From DATKWD01 sp035529695 (GTDB lineage Bacteria > Actinomycetota > Acidimicrobiia > Acidimicrobiales > Salinilacustritrichaceae), in contig DATKWD010000016.1 in NCBI GenBank assembly GCA_035529695.1, forward strand, positions 1 to 64,000: 64,000 nt of DNA, given 5' to 3'. The notes beneath the pieces are model-generated. The model saw only the letters and a program-made list of their open reading frames with translations, ran no database searches and was not told the DNA's origin. How positions within the stretch are numbered: the first letter of the stretch is position 1; every line of letters starts with the position of its first letter. Position numbers and translations under genes: made by a program. Shown here piece by piece: positions 33,299 to 40,863 of the stretch.

Positions 33299-34117
33299 AT
33301 GCAGGCGGACATCGAACTCATCGTGACCGACCTCGACGGCACGCTGTGGGAGCTGCCGGCATCGACACCCGAGGTCACGAGAACAGCGCTCGCCACGGTG
33401 CTTGCAGGCGAGGTCCCCCTCCTCGTGGCCACCGGACGCCGCGTCGCCTCGACCCGCGCTCCGCTCGCCGATCTCGGGGTGGCGCCGCCCGCCATCTGCC
33501 TGAACGGCGCCCTCGGCCTCGACCTGACGACCGACGATCGCTTCCATGTCGGCGGCTTCAGCGCGGCCGACGCGGCAACCGTCCTGTCGGTGTTCTCGAA
33601 CCACGGCGTCGACCCCTGTGTGTACGTGAACCGCGACGGCCCGTCGGTGTTCGTGAGTGCGACCCCGTCGACCCACCCCGATCACCTCCGCGGCTTCGGA
33701 ACCGACGTCGGGGTGGCTGCCCTCGACGACGTGATCGGAACCGACACCGTCCTCGGCTTCTCCGTCCTCGGGGTCGACCAAGCGGTGGCCGAAGCGCTCG
33801 GCCTCGACCTGGCGGGTCTGGCCTCACCCCACACCGATGTCGATCGTCAGTACGGCGGCTTCTCGTTCACCGTGGCTCCGCCGACTGGATCGAAGTGGGA
33901 CGGCATCGCGGCCTTCTGCGCTCGCGAGGGCCTCGACGCCTCGTCGGTGCTCGTGATGGGAGACGGACCCAACGACCTCGAGATGCTGGGGGCCGCAGCC
34001 GTGGCCGTCGTCCCCGAGGACGCTCACGTCGACGCGCTCGCCCTCGCTGACCACGTCATCGGCCGCGCATCGCTCGGCGGCTGGGCCGAGATCCTCGATC
34101 TGCTCGACCGGGTGTAG
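33299..34117 (+). CDS. HAD-superfamily hydrolase, Cof type
   Basis: A 272-aa phosphatase-like protein. Motif I is VTDLDGTLW (nucleophile D12 or nearby, MQADIELIVTDLDGTL), motif II is VATGRR, motif III is K898-type lysine in TGSKWDGIAAFC, and motif IV is VMGDGPNDLEMLGAAAVAVVPEDA. The C2B cap lies between motifs II and III (ICLNGALGLDL...). Cof-type enzymes dephosphorylate sugar phosphates or flavin/pyridoxal phosphates; the substrate is unknown here. It diverges from the HelD-like gene by 77 bp and is followed 9 bp later by the cupin gene. Confidence 0.88.
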   Translation: MQADIELIVTDLDGTLWELPASTPEVTRTALATVLAGEVPLLVATGRRVASTRAPLADLGVAPPAICLNGALGLDLTTDDRFHVGGFSAADAATVLSVFSNHGVDPCVYVNRDGPSVFVSATPSTHPDHLRGFGTDVGVAALDDVIGTDTVLGFSVLGVDQAVAEALGLDLAGLASPHTDVDRQYGGFSFTVAPPTGSKWDGIAAFCAREGLDASSVLVMGDGPNDLEMLGAAAVAVVPEDAHVDALALADHVIGRASLGGWAEILDLLDRV

Positions 34118-34126
34118 ACACACGGC

Positions 34127-34570
34127 GTGCACCCCACCGCCGCCGACCTCGTCGACCGACTCCACCTCGAACCTCACCCCGAGGGTGGTTGGTACGTCGA
34201 GACATGGCGCGATGCGCCGGCCGACGGCTCGCGTGGCGCCGGCACCGCCATCCACTTCCTTCTCAATGCCGGCGAGGTGTCGCACTGGCACCGGGTCGAC
34301 GCGGCCGAACTGTGGCACTTCCACCTCGGGGCGCCACTCATGCTGTCGATCGCCGAGTCGGATGGTTCTCGGCCCGTCGAGCACCGGCTGGGCCTGGACC
34401 TCCGCGCCGGCGAGCGCCCCACGTTGGTCGTGCCCGTCGGCCAGTGGCAGTCGGCCCGCAGCAGCGGCGACTTCACCCTCGTGAGCTGCACGGTGTCGCC
34501 GGCCTTCGAGTTCGACGGCTTCGAACTCGCTGCACCCGACTTCGAGCCCGGACCTCAGGATCCTTCGTAG
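34127..34570 (+). CDS. DUF985-family cupin
   Basis: A 147-aa cupin of the DUF985 (cupin_5) group: LVDRLHLEPHPEGGWYVETWR, AIHFLLNAGEVSHWHRVDAAELWHFHLGAPLML, then VVPVGQWQSARSSGDFTLVSCTVSPAFEFDGFELA. Histidines in SHWHRVD and WHFH could bind a metal. Function is unknown across the family. It starts at GTG (VHPTAADLVDRL). Its last 16 nt overlap the end of the convergent sigma-factor gene. Confidence 0.9.
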   Translation: MHPTAADLVDRLHLEPHPEGGWYVETWRDAPADGSRGAGTAIHFLLNAGEVSHWHRVDAAELWHFHLGAPLMLSIAESDGSRPVEHRLGLDLRAGERPTLVVPVGQWQSARSSGDFTLVSCTVSPAFEFDGFELAAPDFEPGPQDPS

Positions 34571-35484
34571 GCTTCGCGCACCTCGTTCAGCCGCTTCCGC
34601 GCGCCTCGGTGCTCGCTGCCGGCCGCGACCGCGACGAGCGAGTCCGGGGATTCGTGCCCGAACCAGATCGACACATCCTGTCGGACCGCATCGCGGAGCT
34701 CCTTCGGGACCCGTACCTGCACCTCCGCAGTCCCACCGTCATCTCCGGCGGGGCGCCGGCACGCAGCCCTGTCACGGTCGGGGTCGATCTCCTCGACCGT
34801 GCCATGCCACCATCGCCACACGATGGCGGGCGGGCTGGCGGCGACGTCGACCGCGACCAGATCGTCCCGGCGAATGCGGATGGTGTCGCGCACGGCCGAT
34901 CCGTAGGAGACACGTTCGACGACGTCGCCGTCGAGATAGACGACCTCGCAGCCGTCGGGGTGGCCGGCGCGGACTCGTGCGAGTTGGAGGTCCATGGCTT
35001 CTGATCCTTCGCTTTCGATGGGTTCGTGGGGGCGGAGTCGGTCAGCAAGCGAGCGGTGGGCCGCGCGGAGGGTCGACGACACGGTGCTTCTCGAGACACC
35101 CATGCGCACGGCGATGTCGGCCTCGGTGAGGCCGGCCGAGTGGCGCAGTTCGATGGCCTCGCGCTGTCGGGACGGGAGGTGCTCGATCAGCACCGCCAGC
35201 CCCTCGAACGACACCGCTGCGGAAGGCTCGCCGCGGTCGCCTCCGACGAGATCGGCCTCCTGGCGCCGCCGGCGGAACGTCCGCCGGGCCGCGTTGACTG
35301 CGACGGTGTACACCCACCCGGTCGGCGACTCGAGGTCGGCCACGCGGTCCCACCGGGCAACGGCTCGGGCGAACGCCTCGTCGACGGCGTCATCGGCGAC
35401 ATCGGTGTCGGCCACGGCACGGGCCACCGCGTCGACCAGGGTGGGGCGGGTTGCTCGGTACCAGGGTTCGATGTCCAGCTTCAT
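34555..35484 (-). CDS. ECF-type RNA polymerase sigma factor with a long C-terminal extension
   Basis: A 309-aa protein. Residues ~1-80 are sigma region 2 (DDAVDEAFARAVARWDRVADLESPTGWVYTVAVNAARRTFRRR). Residues ~95-150 are region 4 (LIEHLPSRQREAIELRHSAGLTEADIAVRMGVSRSTVSSTLRAAHRSLADRL). After residue ~160 there is an extra ~150-residue domain (VVYLDGDVVERVSYGSAVRDTIRIRRDDLVAVDV...) that I do not recognise. Ordinary ECF sigmas are near 180-200 aa. No anti-sigma gene adjoins it, so the extension may hold the signal-sensing part. ATG chosen over a preceding GTG for better ribosome-site spacing. Confidence 0.85.
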   Translation of the reverse strand: MKLDIEPWYRATRPTLVDAVARAVADTDVADDAVDEAFARAVARWDRVADLESPTGWVYTVAVNAARRTFRRRRQEADLVGGDRGEPSAAVSFEGLAVLIEHLPSRQREAIELRHSAGLTEADIAVRMGVSRSTVSSTLRAAHRSLADRLRPHEPIESEGSEAMDLQLARVRAGHPDGCEVVYLDGDVVERVSYGSAVRDTIRIRRDDLVAVDVAASPPAIVWRWWHGTVEEIDPDRDRAACRRPAGDDGGTAEVQVRVPKELRDAVRQDVSIWFGHESPDSLVAVAAGSEHRGARKRLNEVREAYEGS

Positions 35485-35584
35485 CACCCCTTCAAGTCAC
35501 GGGACCCGCCAAAATGCCGACTCGGCGTCAGGGACGCAGGTGCAGCGAATCATGCCGATCCGAACGTACCCGCGCTCCCCGACG

Positions 35585-35613
35585 TTGACATTCCCGTCCG
35601 ATGACGGCACGCT
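35585..35613 (+). promoter_or_regulatory. Candidate promoter for the leuA leader
   Basis: A consensus TTGACA (35585-35590) is followed after 17 bp by cacgct (35608-35613), a weak -10 keeping the A at position 2 and T at position 6. Transcription would then start about 35620, at or next to the GTG of the leader peptide, implying a leaderless leader ORF. The -10 is weak, so this is tentative. Confidence 0.4.
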
Positions 35614-35620
35614 GGTGTCC

Positions 35621-35656
35621 GTGACCCGGTTCCAGGACCTTCTTCTTCTGACGTAG
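35621..35656 (+). CDS. Leucine leader peptide (LeuL-like)
   Basis: An 11-codon ORF, MTRFQDLLLLT, with four consecutive leucine codons (ctt ctt ctt ctg) immediately before Thr and TAG. An in-frame GTG 6 nt earlier (35615) is an alternative start. CTT appears rare in the surrounding genes, which use mainly CTC and CTG, so the run should be very sensitive to charged tRNA-Leu supply. It stands 116 bp upstream of leuA and just before a set of competing hairpins. Leucine-rich leader peptides ahead of leuA are known in actinobacteria; this one is inferred from sequence. Confidence 0.75.
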   Translation: MTRFQDLLLLT

Positions 35657-35723
35657 GCGACCACCGCCATAGGTGTTCGCCGAACCTCCTGCGCTCGAAA
35701 GAGCCGGGAGGTTCTTCAGTTTT
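35656..35723 (+). terminator. leuA transcription attenuator (pause stem, antiterminator, terminator)
   Basis: Region 1 (35656-35665, ggcgaccacc) pairs with region 2 (35672-35681, ggtgttcgcc) with one mismatch. Region 2 can instead pair with region 3 (ggtgttc with gaacc). Region 3 (35682-35689, gaacctcc) pairs with region 4 (35707-35714, ggaggttc), and an inner gctc-GAAA-gagc tetraloop extends that stem; ttcagtttt follows. Ribosome stalling on the Leu codons would cover region 1, free region 2 and prevent the terminator. Confidence 0.75.
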
Positions 35724-35772
35724 CAGGCCCGAAACCGAGCCACCCCCGACCAACCCGAGAGGAAATCAGCAG

Positions 35773-37473
35773 ATGCCCCCGCAACCTGCCCAGCCGAAGA
35801 CGATGCCGTTCGAGAAGTACGTGCCGTTCCTTCCGCTCCCTCTCTCGGTCGACCGCCGCTGGCCAGACCAGCGGATCACCAAGGCGCCGCTGTGGTGCAG
35901 CGTCGACCTGCGCGACGGAAACCAGGCGCTCATCGATCCGATGGACCCCAGTCGCAAGCGGCAGATGTTCATGACCCTGGTCGCCATGGGCTTCAAGGAG
36001 ATCGAGGTCGGCTTCCCGTCGGCCAGCCAGCCCGACTTCGACTTCTGTCGTCACCTGATCGAAGAGGACCTGATCCCCGATGACGTGACGATCCAGGTGC
36101 TCACCCAGTCGCGGCCCGAGCTGATCGAGCGCACCTACGAGGCCATCGCCGGCGCACCCAAGGCGATCGTCCACTTCTACAACTCGACGTCGGTGCTCCA
36201 GCGCCGGGTGGTGTTCGGTCTCGACAAGCCGGGCATCACCGACATCGCCGTGAACGCGGCGAAGTTGTGCCGCAAGCTCGAAGAAACCGTGCCGGACACC
36301 AAGGTGCTCTACGAGTACTCCCCCGAGAGCTTCACCCAGACCGAGATCGACTACGCCGTCGAGATCTGCGCCGAGGTCACCGACGCCATCGACCCCGGCA
36401 GCGACGAGAAGCTGATCCTCAACCTGCCGGCCACGGTCGAGATGTACACACCGAACATCTACGGCGACGTCATCGAGTACTTCCATCGCAACATCCCCAA
36501 CCGCGACAAGATCGTCCTGTCACTCCACCCCCACAACGACCGTGGGTGTGCGGTGGCTGCGGCCGAATTCGGCGTCATGGCCGGTGCCGATCGCGTCGAG
36601 GGCACCTTGTTCGGCAACGGCGAGCGAACGGGCAACGTCGACATCGTCACCCTGGCGCTCAACCTGTTCAGTCAGGGGGTCGACCCCGAGATCGACCTGA
36701 CCGACATCGACCGCATCCGTCGGGTCGCCGAGTACTGCAACCGCCTGCCGGTCCATCCGCGTCACCCCTACGCCGGCGACCTCGTCTACACCGCCTTCTC
36801 AGGCAGCCACCAGGACGCCATCAAGAAGGGCATGTCGGCGCTCGACGACGACTACGAGATGTGGGAGGTCCCGTACCTGCCCATCGACCCGATGCACGTC
36901 GGTCGGTCGTACGAAGCCGTGATCCGGGTCAACAGCCAGTCGGGCAAGGGCGGCGTGGCGTTCATCATGGAGTCCGAGTTCGGGCTCCACCTCCCGCGAC
37001 GCCTGCAGATCGAGTTCTCGAAGTCGATCCAGCACGTGACCGAGAACACGGGGACCGAGATCTCGCCCGTCGAGATGTGGGACCGGTTCGAGGAGATCTA
37101 CCTCGGCGACGGACGGGTCGAGCTCCGAGCCCAGGAGGTCACCACCGACGACGACACGGCCACGATCACCGCACAGATCTCGGTCGGCGGCGAGCCGACC
37201 ACCGTCCACGGCGAGGGAAACGGTCCGATCGCCGCGTTCGTCGACGCGCTGCGCCGCGAACTCGACATCGAGATCGACATCCTCGACTACAGCGAGCACG
37301 CCGCGAGCGCGGGATCCGACGCGGTCGCCGTGGCCTACGTCGAGGTCCAGGCACCCGACGGCTCGATCTGCTGGGGCGTCGGCCGGCACAGCAGCATCCT
37401 CGCGGCCTCGCTGCGAGCGGTGATCTCGGCGGTCAACCGCATCGCCGTGAACCCCATGACCACGATCCCATGA
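35773..37473 (+). CDS. leuA: 2-isopropylmalate synthase
   Basis: A 566-aa enzyme that condenses 2-ketoisovalerate with acetyl-CoA, the first committed step of leucine synthesis. The catalytic TIM barrel has WCSVDLRDGNQAL (metal Asp and substrate Arg), VGFPSASQPDFDF, and the metal motif SLHPHNDRGCAVAA with GTLFGNGERTGNVD. The C-terminal LeuA dimer/regulatory domain (about 440-560, ending GVGRHSSILAASLRAVISAVNRI) should bind leucine for feedback inhibition. It matches the actinobacterial long LeuA type (MPPQPAQPKTMPFEKYVPF...). A GAGAGGAA ribosome site precedes the ATG. Upstream lies the leader attenuator. Confidence 0.96.
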   Translation: MPPQPAQPKTMPFEKYVPFLPLPLSVDRRWPDQRITKAPLWCSVDLRDGNQALIDPMDPSRKRQMFMTLVAMGFKEIEVGFPSASQPDFDFCRHLIEEDLIPDDVTIQVLTQSRPELIERTYEAIAGAPKAIVHFYNSTSVLQRRVVFGLDKPGITDIAVNAAKLCRKLEETVPDTKVLYEYSPESFTQTEIDYAVEICAEVTDAIDPGSDEKLILNLPATVEMYTPNIYGDVIEYFHRNIPNRDKIVLSLHPHNDRGCAVAAAEFGVMAGADRVEGTLFGNGERTGNVDIVTLALNLFSQGVDPEIDLTDIDRIRRVAEYCNRLPVHPRHPYAGDLVYTAFSGSHQDAIKKGMSALDDDYEMWEVPYLPIDPMHVGRSYEAVIRVNSQSGKGGVAFIMESEFGLHLPRRLQIEFSKSIQHVTENTGTEISPVEMWDRFEEIYLGDGRVELRAQEVTTDDDTATITAQISVGGEPTTVHGEGNGPIAAFVDALRRELDIEIDILDYSEHAASAGSDAVAVAYVEVQAPDGSICWGVGRHSSILAASLRAVISAVNRIAVNPMTTIP

Positions 37474-37474
37474 G

Positions 37475-38113
37475 ATGAGCCTGCAACTCAGCCGCATCGT
37501 CCTGTCGGGAGAGGCGGACACGTGGAGCGACGCCGGCTTCATCGTGTCCGACGACGCGACGCTGCGCATCGGGACGACCGTGCTCGAACTCATCGACGAT
37601 GCGGACCGGCCCGGGATCGTCACACTGCATCTCGACGGGCTGACCGCCATCGACGATGTCGACGGTCTGCCGCTGCGTCACTCCGACTCACCGGCGATCG
37701 CCGCGGACGACCTGCTCGTCCATCCCAACGGCGTGATCGCCATCGATCACGTCGTGGTCCTGACCCCCGAGCTCGACCGGACCGCCGACGCGCTCGCGGC
37801 TGCCGGCTTCGAGCTGCGGCGTCGGCGCGACGCCGAGCGGGACGGGCACGAGGTCCACCAGCTCTTCTACTGGCTCGGCGACGTGATCCTCGAGGTCGTC
37901 GAGGATCAGCGGATCGCATCCGATGCGCCTGCGTCGGTGTGGGGTCTGGCGCTCACGGTCGGCGATCTCGACGTCACGGCGGCGGTGCTCGGCCCGCTGA
38001 TGAGCGACCCGAGGGCGGCCGTGCAGCCCGATCGCCGCATCGCGTCGCTCAGACGCGACGCGGGCCTGTCGGTCCCGATCGCCTTCATGACCCCTCACGT
38101 CTCGGCCGACTGA
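37475..38113 (+). CDS. VOC-superfamily (glyoxalase-like) protein
   Basis: A 212-aa protein whose central part reads as a vicinal-oxygen-chelate domain: IAIDHVVVLTPELDRTADALAAAGFELRRRRDAERDGHEVHQLFYWLGDVILEVVED, then WGLALTVGDLDVTAAVLGPLMSDP. The first ~85 residues are a separate beta-rich extension. The likely metal ligands are a His in IDHVVV and the Glu in LEVVED, as in glyoxalase folds. It starts 2 bp after leuA and is probably co-transcribed, but no link to leucine synthesis is evident. Confidence 0.75.
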   Translation: MSLQLSRIVLSGEADTWSDAGFIVSDDATLRIGTTVLELIDDADRPGIVTLHLDGLTAIDDVDGLPLRHSDSPAIAADDLLVHPNGVIAIDHVVVLTPELDRTADALAAAGFELRRRRDAERDGHEVHQLFYWLGDVILEVVEDQRIASDAPASVWGLALTVGDLDVTAAVLGPLMSDPRAAVQPDRRIASLRRDAGLSVPIAFMTPHVSAD

Positions 38114-38130
38114 CCTAGGGTCCCGCGCCC

Positions 38131-38730
38131 ATGCTCGACCACGTCTTCCACGACGCCATCGGGGCGCTGCGGTCCGCACTCGAGTCTGCGCTTCTCGAAC
38201 GCCAAGCGTTCGAGGAGCGGTTCCAGGCCGACGTGTTGCTCGGCGACCTCAGTTGGGAGACCAGCTACGGACTGCCCGGCGAGGGCTGGCCTCCTCGGGT
38301 GCGCGCCGACCTGACGCTCGAGTGGCCCACCTGGGCGCAGACCGCCTACCGGTCCTGGTACCTGGGGAGTGGCCTCGACGAGGGGCCACGGATCGAGATC
38401 GAGCTCGTGCTCAGGGTGCAACGCCTGACCGACTCGCCGTCGCCCGAGCGCATCCTCGGGGTGCTCCCGGCCGAGAGCCCCTTGGTCGGGACCGAGCCGC
38501 TCGAGCGCACCTCGGTCACGGTCGAGACGGTGTACGGCCGCGACCTCGGGCCGGCCAGCTTCGCCATCGAGGTGGGCTACGAAGGTTCGTACGAGCTCGA
38601 CGACGACACCCTCGAGGACGGGTCGATCCTCGACGCCCACTTCGGCGCGATGGGAGGATGGATCACGTCCACCCTCGTGCGACTCGGCGATCTGTCCCTC
38701 GACTACGCACCCGACGACACGCACGACTGA
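38131..38730 (+). CDS. Hypothetical protein (199 aa)
   Basis: No family recognised. It starts with a helical stretch (MLDHVFHDAIGALRSALESALLERQAFEERFQADVLLGDL) and continues as alternating beta segments with many acidic residues (VRADLTLEWPTW, RIEIELVLRVQRL, SVTVETVYGRDLG). It has no signal peptide or membrane helix. The layout resembles small soluble beta-sandwich proteins. It is 17 bp from the VOC gene and 22 bp from the crotonase gene, so it is probably in the leuA transcription unit. Codon use is like its neighbours. Confidence 0.7.
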   Translation: MLDHVFHDAIGALRSALESALLERQAFEERFQADVLLGDLSWETSYGLPGEGWPPRVRADLTLEWPTWAQTAYRSWYLGSGLDEGPRIEIELVLRVQRLTDSPSPERILGVLPAESPLVGTEPLERTSVTVETVYGRDLGPASFAIEVGYEGSYELDDDTLEDGSILDAHFGAMGGWITSTLVRLGDLSLDYAPDDTHD

Positions 38731-38752
38731 ACGCCTGAACAAGGGAGCTCCG

Positions 38753-39535
38753 ATGTCAGATGTCCTGTTGACCGACGTGAGCGATCGCATCGCCACGCTC
38801 ACCCTGAACCGACCCCAGGCCCGCAACGCTCTGAGCCGAGAGCTGCGCAAGGCGATCTGGAAGACCTTCACCGAACTCGAGGCCGACGACACCGTCGACG
38901 TGATCATCCTCACCGGCGCCGATCCGGGCTTCTGCGCCGGCCTCGACCTCAAGGAACTCGCCTCCGGCGACGATGCACTCGGCGACACCGGTGCCACCGG
39001 GTCCACCTCGTTCCACCGGGGGCCGATGCCTCCGATGAGCAAGCCCGTCATCGGTGCCGTCAACGGTGTGGCCATCACCGGTGGATTCGAGCTCGCACTC
39101 GCCTGCGACTTCCTGATCGCCGGCGAGCACGCCCGCTTCGCGGACACCCACGCCCGGGTCGGGATCATGCCCGGGTGGGGTCTCACGGTCGAACTGCCCG
39201 AAGCGATCGGGATTCGCCGCGCCCGCGAGCTGAGCTTCACCGGGAACTTCCTCGACGCGCAGACCGCATGCGAGTGGGGACTGGTCAATCGGGTCGTCCC
39301 GCACGACGACCTGCTCCCCACGGCCCGGGCACTGGCGGCCGACATCGTGAGCAACGACGCGGCGGCGGTCCGCCGCGTGCGCCAGACGTACCACGAGGGC
39401 TCGCTCGCCACGGGAGCCGATGCGTGGCAGATCGAGGGACGCGCGGCCGGTGAGTGGCAGGCCTCGGGCGTCGATCCGGGCGAGATCGAGAAGCGCCGGC
39501 AGCAGGTCACCGCCAGAGGTCGCGCTCAAGTCTGA
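38753..39535 (+). CDS. Enoyl-CoA hydratase/isomerase (crotonase) family
   Basis: A 260-aa crotonase. The oxyanion-hole segments are FCAGLDLKEL and VIGAVNGVAITGGFELALACDFLIA. The first catalytic glutamate is in GGFELA. The second position, PEVxLG in textbook hydratases, reads THARVGIMPGWGLTVELPEAIG, so a Glu/Asp there is not obvious. Mycobacterial EchA-type proteins with MPGWG are common and may be hydratases or thioesterase-like. An AAGGGAG ribosome site precedes the ATG. The CoA substrate is unknown. Confidence 0.88.
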   Translation: MSDVLLTDVSDRIATLTLNRPQARNALSRELRKAIWKTFTELEADDTVDVIILTGADPGFCAGLDLKELASGDDALGDTGATGSTSFHRGPMPPMSKPVIGAVNGVAITGGFELALACDFLIAGEHARFADTHARVGIMPGWGLTVELPEAIGIRRARELSFTGNFLDAQTACEWGLVNRVVPHDDLLPTARALAADIVSNDAAAVRRVRQTYHEGSLATGADAWQIEGRAAGEWQASGVDPGEIEKRRQQVTARGRAQV

Positions 39536-39634
39536 CGCGGTGCCCTTGCCTGTTGCGCGGGCCGGTCGATTACGGTCTTCGACGTCGGACACGCACCTGT
39601 GCGCCGGCGTTTCACATCTCCAGGAGGAACCCCT

Positions 39635-40783
39635 GTGCTTCAGCGACGCTGGCTTCGGCTGCTCGCGGTATTGCTCGGTCTGACGTTGATTGCCGCAGCT
39701 TGCGGCAGTGACAGTGACAGCGACGGCGACACCTCGACAACTGAGTCTGAAAACATCGACCCGACCGACACGGAGTCGTCCCAGGTCTCACTCGACGACC
39801 GCTGCCAAGAGGCGAAGGATCGTGGCGTCGAGGCGCCCGACGGCTTCACCGTTCGGCTGATCACCGACATCGGCAAGATCGACGACCGCACGTTCAACCA
39901 GTTCGCCTACGAGGGCATGCAGGCAGCCGAAGAGTGCTTCGGCTTCGAGACCTCCTTCATCGAGACCCAGTCCGAGGCCGACTACGCCGCCAACATCGCG
40001 ACGTCGCTCGAGGGTGACCCCGATGCGATCGTCACGGTCGGATTCCTGCTGGCCACCGACACGCTCGCTGCCGCAGAAGCCAACTCCGAAGTGAGCTTCA
40101 TCGGCGTCGACCAGTTCCAGCCCGAATTCCCGCCGAACTACATCGGCGTGCAGTTCCGCGAAGACGAAGGCGGCTTCCTCGCAGGCGTCGCCGCAGCGCA
40201 GCTGAGCGAGACCGGAGTCATCGGTGTCGTCGGTGGCCGTGAAGACGTGCCCCCCGTGGTCCGTTACGTGAACGCCTTCGAGACCGGTGCCAAGTCGGTC
40301 AACCCCGACATCACCGTCCTGTCGATCTACAACGAGTCGTTCAACGACCCCGCCAAGGGTGCCTCTGACGCCGAGCAGTTCATCGGCGACGGTGCCGACG
40401 TCATCTTCGGCGCCGGTGGACCGACCGGTTCGGCAGGCGTCGTGAAGGCGACCGAGCAGGGCCTCTGGGGCATCGGCGTCGACCAGGACGAGTACTTCTC
40501 GACCTTCGACGGTGGCGCGGCTCCCGGCTCGGAGTTCCTCGCCACCTCGGCCATCAAGCGAGTCGACCTGTCCGTGTTCGACAACATCGTGGCGCTCCTC
40601 GAGGGCACCTTCGAGGGCGGACTGTTCACCCTGACCGCCGAGAACGGTGGCATCACCTACGCACCGCCGCACGACGCGGCCGTGCCTGACGGCTTCGAGG
40701 CCAAGCTCGAAGAGACCCGCCAGGGACTCGCCGACGGCACCATCGACATCGGCGTCGACCCGGTCACCGGCCTGCCGACCTAG
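39635..40783 (+). CDS. BMP-family nucleoside-binding lipoprotein (ABC transporter)
   Basis: A 382-aa periplasmic-type binding protein. A GTG start 7 nt after AGGAGG gives MLQRRWLRLLAVLLGLTLIAAAC, a signal peptide with lipobox IAAAC, followed by an acidic Ser/Asp linker. The BMP/PnrA-like core has VRLITDIGKIDDRTFNQFAYEGM, SLEGDPDAIVTVGFLLA, FIGVDQFQ, VQFREDEGGFLAGVAAA and GGPTGSAGVVKA. BMP family proteins bind purine nucleosides (PnrA, BmpDEFG). The ATPase and permeases follow, so this is the ligand receptor. A terminator-like hairpin separates it from the ATPase. Confidence 0.93.
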   Translation: MLQRRWLRLLAVLLGLTLIAAACGSDSDSDGDTSTTESENIDPTDTESSQVSLDDRCQEAKDRGVEAPDGFTVRLITDIGKIDDRTFNQFAYEGMQAAEECFGFETSFIETQSEADYAANIATSLEGDPDAIVTVGFLLATDTLAAAEANSEVSFIGVDQFQPEFPPNYIGVQFREDEGGFLAGVAAAQLSETGVIGVVGGREDVPPVVRYVNAFETGAKSVNPDITVLSIYNESFNDPAKGASDAEQFIGDGADVIFGAGGPTGSAGVVKATEQGLWGIGVDQDEYFSTFDGGAAPGSEFLATSAIKRVDLSVFDNIVALLEGTFEGGLFTLTAENGGITYAPPHDAAVPDGFEAKLEETRQGLADGTIDIGVDPVTGLPT

Positions 40784-40801
40784 CAGACCCAGCGTTCAGT
40801 T

Positions 40802-40837
40802 GAAGGCCCCGTGCTCGTCACCGAGCGCGGGGCCTTC
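40802..40837 (+). terminator. Strong hairpin between the binding protein and ATPase genes
   Basis: gaaggccccgtgctcg pairs with cgagcgcggggccttc (one mismatch) around a 4-nt loop, followed by ttcatt. It is a strong stem with only a weak T tract. It lies 18 nt after the binding-protein stop and 26 nt before the ATPase start, so it would let the receptor be made in excess. Confidence 0.7.
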
Positions 40838-40863
40838 TTCATTCGCGTGGCAGAATCAGCCTC

